A DNA stretch of 9,437 bases from Clostridium sp. (GTDB lineage Bacteria > Bacillota_A > Clostridia > Lachnospirales > Lachnospiraceae). Each line of letters begins with the position of its first letter. Position 1 is the first letter of the stretch. A model generated the notes under the pieces. The model was not told the origin of the DNA, made no database searches, and was given only the letters and a program-made list of their open reading frames with translations. The stretch lies in contig JAMPAW010000128.1 in the NCBI GenBank assembly GCA_023666975.1, forward strand, positions 1 through 9,437, in the 5' to 3' direction. Shown here in pieces: positions 1-4,820 of the stretch. Position numbers and translations under genes: made by a program.

Positions 1-6
1 GAATGA

Positions 7-227
7 CGGCGGTATTCTGCCGGAATGAGCAGTCTGTCGGGCAGCTTTTCCGACAAACTACGGATGCCGACAGGCAGACGGTGTTTACCGACGGCAAACA
101 CTGTCTACGCTCCGCTTCGGTCGGTGCAAAACGGATGTCCACTGGACATCCTGCACCCTCGGAGAGCGCCTTACTTCTGATACGAATGTGTCAGAAGTAA
201 TAAGGCGTTACTTTTGACAAAAGTAAC
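7..227. other. Hairpin-rich region, candidate origin of transfer (oriT)
   Basis: No credible gene lies before the relaxase start; instead there is a row of inverted repeats. Seen directly: TGTCGG/CCGACA (35-40/50-55); an 11-bp stem with one G-U pair (76-86/96-106); GGATGTCC-act-GGACATCC (133-140/144-151) with an outer GTGCA/TGCAC arm (124-128/152-156); TTACTTCTGA/TCAGAAGTAA (171-180/191-200) with an outer CGCC/GGCG arm (167-170/204-207); and GTTACTTTT/AAAAGTAAC (207-215/219-227). MobV-family relaxases usually act on a hairpin-containing oriT just upstream of their own gene, so the position fits. The nick site itself cannot be identified by eye. Some hairpins may instead control transcription of the mobilisation genes. 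Confidence 0.5.
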
Positions 228-278
228 AAAACTGTAGTTAGTTCTTATATATAAAATACGAAGAAAGAAGGTGAAGCA

Positions 279-1643
279 TTGGCGGCAAAAACAATTTCCT
301 TTCCAAAAGGAAAGGGGCATCTTACGCATAATAACAGGGATTTTATCTGTAGTAATGTGGCACCGGAAAGGACAGCTTGGAACCGGATTTACATTCAGGA
401 ATCTTTAAGAGATGCTTATGAAAAATGCTTCGGTCAGTCGCTCAGGGATTATAATGCGGCGCAGAAGCGCAAGGACAGGCAGAAAGACGATTATTTGAAA
501 GAGATAGAAAATTCCGGAAATAAGGAAAAGACCTTTTATGAAAATATCGTGCAGATAGGAAAAAAAGAAGATACTCCGGTAGTGGATGAAAACGGCGGAT
601 TGACGGAAGATGCAAAAGCGGCGGTAGAGATATTGGACCGGTATGCAAAAGCTTTTCAGGAGCGCAATCCGAATCTGTATATGTTCAACTGTGTGATGCA
701 CTTGGACGGGGCAACGCCGCATCTGCATATAGATTATATCCCTGTGGCGCATGGATATAAGAACGGTATGGAAACACGCAACAGTCTGACAAAAGCATTC
801 CAGCAGATGGGCTTCGCAAAGGCTGTCAGCAGGAAGCAGAATGAAACGGTCGCATGGCAGGAACGGGAGAGGGCAAATTTGATGGACTTGTGCAGGGAGC
901 AGGGGATTGAGATAGAAGTCCTCGGCATACAGCGGGATAATCTTTCCCTGCCGGAATATAAGGCGGCGATGCGCGAGGTGGAGGAACTGGAACAGCAGGC
1001 GGCAGCGCTGGATCAGCAGAATGAGGCGCTTGGACAGCAGAATAATGATTTAGAACAGAAAGCATCCGCACTTTATCGGCAGGTGCAGGAAACGGAAACA
1101 CAGAACAATGAACTGGTCTTGCGGGCGCAGAAACTAACAGAGCAGATTGAAGAAACAGAAGCGAAAGAAAAAGCGGCAAAGGAGGCTCTCGCAAAACATG
1201 ATTTAAGGGCGGAAACGCTTAAACTGATTTCAAAGGAAACATCAGCAGAAACAAAAAACATAAAAAGCGCGGCTGTTCCGGTAAATAACCTTTTCGGCGG
1301 CGAGGAATATGTCAAAGTGAAGAAAAGCGACTGGAATAAAATATTAGATGCTTTCAGCAGGGTGGTGTCAAGAAATCATCTTTTGGAAAAGTATGAGAAG
1401 AAGATTGCCAAGTTAGAGAAAAAGATAGAAACGCTTAATGACCAAGTTGAAAAGCTGAAGCGTTTTGTAGTATCAAGAGGACTAGGAGAGGCGTTTGTGG
1501 AATTTGTAAAATCGCTTGCGCCAAAGAGCATGAAACAGAAGCTGGAGGAAGCAAAGGCGGATTCCGTAGCGTACAATCAGCAGAGAAAGAGCAGCCAGCA
1601 GGATGTTGATAGGAAAAACAAGCAGTGGCAGCAGGAAATGTAG
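279..1643 (+). CDS. mobV: MobV/Pre-type relaxase (plasmid mobilisation protein)
   Basis: Probable relaxase that nicks one strand at oriT and pilots it during conjugative mobilisation. The 454-aa protein has an N-terminal HNNR (residues 17-20) resembling MobV motif I, and the metal-binding histidine motif HLDGATPHLH (141-150), the counterpart of HxDE..PHxH in Pre/Mob proteins. From about residue 231 to 310, and again at 365-397, it is Glu/Gln/Lys-rich heptad-like sequence, predicted coiled coil, as is usual for the C-terminal half of this family. The start is TTG at 279, preceded by AAGAAGGTG at a suitable distance; no ATG in the frame fits as well. It sits directly behind the hairpin region and 27 bp before the tnpV-like gene, probably co-transcribed. 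The family call is firm; activity is inferred. The base composition is visibly more GC-rich than the defence genes downstream. Confidence 0.88.
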   Translation: MAAKTISFPKGKGHLTHNNRDFICSNVAPERTAWNRIYIQESLRDAYEKCFGQSLRDYNAAQKRKDRQKDDYLKEIENSGNKEKTFYENIVQIGKKEDTPVVDENGGLTEDAKAAVEILDRYAKAFQERNPNLYMFNCVMHLDGATPHLHIDYIPVAHGYKNGMETRNSLTKAFQQMGFAKAVSRKQNETVAWQERERANLMDLCREQGIEIEVLGIQRDNLSLPEYKAAMREVEELEQQAAALDQQNEALGQQNNDLEQKASALYRQVQETETQNNELVLRAQKLTEQIEETEAKEKAAKEALAKHDLRAETLKLISKETSAETKNIKSAAVPVNNLFGGEEYVKVKKSDWNKILDAFSRVVSRNHLLEKYEKKIAKLEKKIETLNDQVEKLKRFVVSRGLGEAFVEFVKSLAPKSMKQKLEEAKADSVAYNQQRKSSQQDVDRKNKQWQQEM

Positions 1644-1670
1644 ATTCAAAGGAAAGTGAGGAAGAGAGCA

Positions 1671-2021
1671 ATGAATATAACTTATGAAAAATGCGGGGAC
1701 TATCTGATTCCGAACTTGATACCTGATCCAGAACCGGAGGGAGAATTAAGAAAATTCGGATTGATGCGGAAGTTCTATTTAGAGAATCATAAGCGGGGGA
1801 TTTATTCGGGATTATTGTTATCGGGCGAATTAAAAAAGCATCTGCTAATGATACAGGAACAGGCGGAAGAAAGGTTTGATCTGCTTGTAGGGCAGATGGC
1901 GAAGCAGGAAGGAGTGACGGAACAGTTAAAGGCACAGGATCAGATATTGTGGGTTCGGAGAATGAATAATATTCGGGCAAGGGCAGAGGAGATTGTGCTG
2001 AATGAGATAATTTACTGCTGA
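1671..2021 (+). CDS. tnpV: TnpV-family transposon-encoded protein
   Basis: A 116-aa soluble, charged protein. It opens with YEKCGDYLIPNL, continues with a KFGLMRKFYLENHKRGIYS block and ends in MNNIRARAEEIVLNEIIY, which I recognise as the pattern of TnpV proteins found in Tn4451-like and other clostridial mobilisable elements. The molecular role of TnpV is not established. I chose ATG 1671 because a GTGAGGAAG Shine-Dalgarno region (from 1656) precedes it and family members begin close to this tyrosine; an in-frame GTG at 1656 would add five residues and destroy that RBS placement. It follows the relaxase by 27 bp, and a hairpin terminator comes immediately after its stop, so the two genes likely form one mobilisation operon. 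It serves mainly as a marker that this is mobile DNA. Confidence 0.85.
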   Translation: MNITYEKCGDYLIPNLIPDPEPEGELRKFGLMRKFYLENHKRGIYSGLLLSGELKKHLLMIQEQAEERFDLLVGQMAKQEGVTEQLKAQDQILWVRRMNNIRARAEEIVLNEIIYC

Positions 2022-2022
2022 T

Positions 2023-2052
2023 AAAGGTGGAGTAGGCAACTACTCCACTTTT
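2023..2052 (+). terminator. Rho-independent terminator of the mob-tnpV operon
   Basis: An 8-bp perfect stem, GTGGAGTA (2027-2034) and TACTCCAC (2041-2048), has a six-base loop and is followed by TTTT (2049-2052). The AAAG before the stem can pair with the T-run, lengthening it. It starts two bases after the tnpV stop codon. On the minus strand the exit is CTTTAT, a weaker T-run, so it may also partly stop transcription of the convergent ribbon-helix-helix gene. Confidence 0.85.
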
Positions 2053-2072
2053 AGAATTTATTGTAGAGAATA

Positions 2073-2243
2073 TCAATCAAAGGTTATTTTACCATGCTCT
2101 TTTTCAAATTCGGAAATATGCCTTTTCATCAAAACTTCTAATTCCCTGTTGGCAGAACGGGCATTATAGTCTGCAACATACCGGAATTTCCTGAGTATTT
2201 CGTTAGTTGTCCGCAGTGTAAATTTTGCCATATCATTCATCAT
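2073..2243 (-). CDS. Small ribbon-helix-helix (Arc-like) DNA-binding protein
   Basis: A 56-aa protein with the layout of an Arc/MetJ-type ribbon-helix-helix domain: a short DNA-contacting strand AKFTLRTT (6-13), helix A around NEILRKFRYVADYN (14-27), the turn ARSANREL (28-35) with the conserved Ser/Asn pair, and helix B running to about residue 50. Such proteins bind short repeated operators as dimers and commonly repress their own promoter. The start at ATG 2243 is set by AGGGGG seven bases upstream on the minus strand; a farther in-frame ATG at 2291 has no RBS and would read through the promoter. It is transcribed towards the tnpV terminator and divergently from the 107-aa gene. The intervening TGACGGCA repeats are probable operators. 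It could alternatively be an antitoxin or a transfer auxiliary protein; no toxin is recognisable beside it. Confidence 0.75.
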   Translation of the reverse strand: MMNDMAKFTLRTTNEILRKFRYVADYNARSANRELEVLMKRHISEFEKEHGKITFD

Positions 2244-2267
2244 AAGAATACCCCCTAATTTGACACT

Positions 2268-2273
2268 ATTATA
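2268..2273 (-). promoter_or_regulatory. -10 element of the ribbon-helix-helix gene promoter
   Basis: On the minus strand this reads TATAAT, 24 bases ahead of the ATG at 2243, so a start of transcription would fall a few bases upstream of the AGGGGG Shine-Dalgarno. The -35 region is poor (an A/T stretch near 2291-2296). One TGACGGCA repeat (2283-2290) falls between the two positions, which is where an autorepressor would bind. Confidence 0.55.
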
Positions 2274-2282
2274 CCGCCAGAA

Positions 2283-2319
2283 TGACGGCAAAATTTATGT
2301 TGACGGCATAGTGACGGCA
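2283..2319 (+). repeat. Three TGACGGCA direct repeats, candidate repressor operators
   Basis: The octamer TGACGGCA occurs exactly at 2283-2290, 2301-2308 and 2312-2319, all in the same orientation, with start-to-start spacings of 18 and 11. They lie between two divergent genes, one encoding a ribbon-helix-helix protein. The second copy overlaps the -35 of the plus-strand promoter and the third lies in its spacer; the first sits upstream of the minus-strand -10. Such proteins typically bind tandem short sites cooperatively, so these are likely its operators. The protein-site pairing is inferred from position. Confidence 0.65.
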
Positions 2320-2328
2320 TATTATAAT
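2300..2328 (+). promoter_or_regulatory. Sigma-A-type promoter of the 107-aa gene
   Basis: TTGACG (2300-2305) and TATAAT (2323-2328) are separated by exactly 17 bases, matching the housekeeping consensus in all but one position. The promoter leads to the gene starting at 2365. Two TGACGGCA repeats overlap its -35 and spacer, so repression by the divergent ribbon-helix-helix protein is likely. Confidence 0.75.
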
Positions 2329-2364
2329 TTCAATATAAATAAATTACGAAGGAAGGTGCGGATT

Positions 2365-2688
2365 ATGGAAGCAGGGGAAGAGAATTTGTTGGATATACTT
2401 GTGGAAGAAAGAATACATAAAGGTCTGGATAAAGCATTAAGTGAGAATGAACGTTATCAATCTGTGCAAAAAGAAGTTGATGAGGCTATTAGTGAGTTAG
2501 AAAAATCCGGATTGAGCAGGGAACAGAATAAAGCAGTAGACAAGGCTATTTCAGCGGCTAACGCCAGTGGAACAGCATATGGTGCAACTGCTTATAGGCA
2601 GGGTCTTTATGATGGCATTGGTTTAATGTCAGAAGTAAGTCAAATCAGCAAGATGAATCATCAGCAGGATTTGATAGCAGAGAAATAA
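2365..2688 (+). CDS. Conserved-looking small protein of unknown function
   Basis: A 107-aa, mostly helical, acidic protein that I do not assign to a function. The first 65 residues are charged and amphipathic (LLDILVEERIHKGLDKAL, then KEVDEAISELEKSGL). The later part, AYRQGLYDGIGLMSEVSQI (76-94), has a pattern of glycines and hydrophobics loosely like small helical accessory proteins of clostridial mobile elements (DUF6809-like); this resemblance is from memory and weak. There is no signal peptide, membrane segment or zinc motif. ATG 2365 is preferred because GGAAGG lies eight bases before it and a near-consensus promoter at 2300-2328 precedes it; the frame is open farther upstream but runs through that promoter. 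A terminator follows at 2763-2795. It may be a target of the divergent repressor. Confidence 0.65.
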   Translation: MEAGEENLLDILVEERIHKGLDKALSENERYQSVQKEVDEAISELEKSGLSREQNKAVDKAISAANASGTAYGATAYRQGLYDGIGLMSEVSQISKMNHQQDLIAEK

Positions 2689-2762
2689 TAGAATTTTTAG
2701 TTATGTGTTTTTCTTTTTAGTAATGTTACTTTTGGCATTTGTCAATTAATTTTTGGATAAGT

Positions 2763-2795
2763 AAAAGGCGTTTGTTGTAATAATGAACGCTTTTT
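2763..2795 (+). terminator. Rho-independent terminator after the 107-aa gene
   Basis: GCGTT (2768-2772) pairs with AACGC (2786-2790). The A-run 2763-2766 can pair with the T-run 2791-2795, extending the stem, and the loop is about a dozen bases. It lies 75 bases after the stop codon at 2688 and separates this gene from the defence operon. Confidence 0.75.
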
Positions 2796-2863
2796 ATCAT
2801 ATGATAATGGATAAATATTTTATTTTATATATATTTTCTGTAGTTATATTTTTAAATTTGAAA

Positions 2864-2892
2864 TTGAATATCTAACGATTTCGTGATATAAT
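2864..2892 (+). promoter_or_regulatory. Promoter of the xre-mod-res operon, with an embedded dyad
   Basis: TTGAAT (2864-2869) and TATAAT (2887-2892) are 17 bases apart, and TG at 2884-2885 makes an extended -10. The spacer contains ACGA-tt-TCGT (2875-2884), flanked by ATATC (2868-2872) and GATAT (2885-2889). This inverted repeat would be bound in competition with RNA polymerase and is the natural candidate operator for the Xre protein encoded just downstream. It is the only strong promoter I see for the following genes, all of which are closely packed. Confidence 0.75.
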
Positions 2893-2923
2893 TTGTAAAG
2901 AATTGAAAGAATGAGGAATGGCA

Positions 2924-3136
2924 ATGGCTGTAACATATGAAAAACTGTGGAAATTGTTGAAAGAAAAGAACATGAAAAAAGTAGAAATGCAGCGAAAAGC
3001 TGGAATTAGTGGCAATATTCTTGCTCGAATGGGTAAAAATGAATATATTTCTATGGAGAGTGTTGAAAAAATATGTTATGTATTGAACTGCCGTACAGAT
3101 GATATATTGGAATTTATACCAAAAGGAGATAAATAG
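2924..3136 (+). CDS. Small Xre-family helix-turn-helix regulator
   Basis: A 70-aa single-domain Cro/CI-type regulator, close in layout to the HTH_26/YozG-like group: helix 1 VTYEKLWKLLKEKN (3-16), the helix-turn-helix KKVEMQRKAGISGNILARM (18-36), then SMESVEKICYVLNCRTDDILEF (43-64), the typical fourth and fifth helices. ATG 2924 has GAGG seven bases upstream; ATG 2918 would leave only one base, so I reject it. Its stop is three bases before the mod start codon, and the mod Shine-Dalgarno (AAGGAG, 3123-3128) lies inside its end, so the two are translationally linked. Position, size and family resemble controller (C) proteins that delay restriction until methylation is established. Autoregulation through the dyad at 2868-2889 is inferred. 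Confidence 0.85.
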   Translation: MAVTYEKLWKLLKEKNMKKVEMQRKAGISGNILARMGKNEYISMESVEKICYVLNCRTDDILEFIPKGDK

Positions 3137-3139
3137 ATT

Positions 3140-4807
3140 ATGCCTACATTGGACTGGATAGGAAAAGATAAGGTTATCAATCATCATCAGGAAGTACCTT
3201 TTAAAGTGCTTGAAAAGATATATACTTTTGATGAGAATGGACAACATGAAGAGGAAGAGTATGATAGTGAAAATTTACTAATACATGGCGATAATTTATT
3301 AGCATTAAAAGCTTTATTGCCAAAATATGAGGGTAGCATTAAGTGTATTTATATAGATCCTCCGTATAATACCGCAAAAAGTTCAGAAGCAAATAAGCAA
3401 TGGGTTTATTCAGACAGTGTAGATGATCCGAAAATTAAGGCATGGTTAGATAAAGTGGTTGGCGATGAAGGAGAAGACTTTTCAAGGCATGATAAGTGGC
3501 TTTGTATGATGTACCCTCGGCTACGTCTTTTATATAAGTTATTGGCAGATAATGGAATAATATTTATTAGTATTGATGATAATGAGCAGCATAATCTTCG
3601 ATTTATTTGTGATGAAATCTTTGGAAAAAATAGCTTTTTGACGCAATTTGTATGGCGCTCAGATGGTAATTTTGATAATCAGGCTAAAATAAAAGTTTGT
3701 CATGAATATATCTTAACTTATATAAAGAAGCCGGAACTCTTAGGCTTGCCCAATGGCATTGATCCAAATGTGGATGAAAAGAGTAAAATTTTTAAACCTG
3801 AGATTCGTAATACCGTGGTAAAGAACGGTCCCAAAAATCCAATGTCAAAAGTAATATTAAAGGCAGGTTTTCCATGTGCTTTTAAAAATGGAATTATCAA
3901 AGCAAGGAAGGACAAGTTTCCATATTATTTTCAAGATGCCATTGTGGAAAATTATAGATTAAAGGAAGATGTAATTGTTGAGAGTGGTTGGTCCTCAAAA
4001 ACAATATTACAAAACTTTATAGATGAGGGATTTAGAACAGTATTAGACAGTAAATTGCAAAAAACGGTTTTTGAAATAACTTCATCGGGAACTATAGAAA
4101 TGGTAAAAAAGAGAGAGGATGTTAGTCATGTAATGTCGGTGCTTTCTAATTTGGGTAGTACACAAAATATGAGCAATGAGCTTGCTAAGATGGGTTTAGA
4201 TTTTGATTTTCCCAAACCTGTAGATTTGATAACTTTTTTGATAGGATTTTATTGTGAAGATGGAGATATTGTTTTAGATTCTTTTGCTGGTTCTGGAACG
4301 ACAGCACATGCTGTATTAAAGAAAAATTCCAATGAAAATAATATCAAGCTTAGGTTTATTCTTGTTGAGATGAATGATTATGCTGAAAGCATAACAGCAA
4401 ATAGAATAAAGCAAACGATTAAAGGTTATAAGAACGTAAAAGGATTGGGTGGCAGTTTTTCTTTTTACGAACTTGGGGAAAATATGTTTGATAATCAGGG
4501 AAATATTAATGTTTCTATTCCTATAAATAAAGTAAGAGAATATATCTGGTACATGGAAACAAAACAAAGTTATGCCCCTGTATTAGATGGAAATAGTTAC
4601 TATTTAGGTGCAGATAAGGGAACTGCATATTATTTTTATTATGAACGAAATAAAGTCTGCACTTTGAATTATGCTTTCCTTTCTACTATTAGAGAGAAAG
4701 CAGACACATATGTTACTTATGCTGATAAATGCGCATTGAGTGAAGAAGAATTGACGTTACATAATATTGTTTTTAAAAAGATTCCGAGAGATATTTCACG
4801 ATTATAA
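3140..4807 (+). CDS. mod: Type III restriction-modification methyltransferase subunit (Mod)
   Basis: A 555-aa beta-class DNA methyltransferase that would use S-adenosylmethionine to methylate adenine N6 on one strand of an asymmetric site, and supply sequence specificity to the Mod-Res complex. Motifs in order: HGDNLLAL (49-56), the catalytic DPPYNT (73-78, motif IV), NGIIFISIDD (a beta strand near 135-145), a divergent middle of roughly 165-350 that should be the target recognition domain, then the AdoMet-binding FAGSGTTAH (382-390, motif I). Motif IV before motif I is the beta-class order, typical of type III Mod. It is somewhat shorter than EcoP15I Mod (about 640 aa) but has all key motifs. 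I see no simple-sequence repeat of the kind that makes some mod genes phase-variable. Its stop overlaps the AAGGAGG that drives res. It is visibly AT-rich. Confidence 0.93.
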   Translation: MPTLDWIGKDKVINHHQEVPFKVLEKIYTFDENGQHEEEEYDSENLLIHGDNLLALKALLPKYEGSIKCIYIDPPYNTAKSSEANKQWVYSDSVDDPKIKAWLDKVVGDEGEDFSRHDKWLCMMYPRLRLLYKLLADNGIIFISIDDNEQHNLRFICDEIFGKNSFLTQFVWRSDGNFDNQAKIKVCHEYILTYIKKPELLGLPNGIDPNVDEKSKIFKPEIRNTVVKNGPKNPMSKVILKAGFPCAFKNGIIKARKDKFPYYFQDAIVENYRLKEDVIVESGWSSKTILQNFIDEGFRTVLDSKLQKTVFEITSSGTIEMVKKREDVSHVMSVLSNLGSTQNMSNELAKMGLDFDFPKPVDLITFLIGFYCEDGDIVLDSFAGSGTTAHAVLKKNSNENNIKLRFILVEMNDYAESITANRIKQTIKGYKNVKGLGGSFSFYELGENMFDNQGNINVSIPINKVREYIWYMETKQSYAPVLDGNSYYLGADKGTAYYFYYERNKVCTLNYAFLSTIREKADTYVTYADKCALSEEELTLHNIVFKKIPRDISRL

Positions 4808-4820
4808 GGAGGGCGGGGAT

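Noticed and set aside
3..200. 65-codon open frame on the plus strand
   Set aside because: It runs straight through the hairpin cluster, has no RBS or recognisable protein pattern, and ends inside a stem; the DNA is better explained as structured non-coding sequence.
214..251. TTGACA at 214-219 and TATATA at 246-251 as a promoter for the relaxase
   Set aside because: The spacing is 26 bases, too long for a sigma-A promoter, and the TTGACA is simply the centre of the palindrome 207-227. The real mob promoter is not clear.
1435..2076. 213-codon antisense open frame across the ends of mob and tnpV
   Set aside because: It is the reverse of two confidently identified genes, is low in complexity (Ser/Pro/Leu-rich), and has no RBS.
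2260..2265. TTGACA as a plus-strand -35
   Set aside because: Seventeen bases downstream there is only TGACGG, not a -10; the better plus-strand promoter is at 2300-2328.
2796..2805. Palindrome ATCATATGAT after the terminator
   Set aside because: It is short and AT-rich, in an AT-rich spacer, and is not aligned with a promoter; chance is sufficient.
3140..4807. Phase-variable mod gene
   Set aside because: I looked for tandem tetra- or pentanucleotide repeats or long homopolymers typical of phase-variable type III mod genes and saw none; the gene is simply open.
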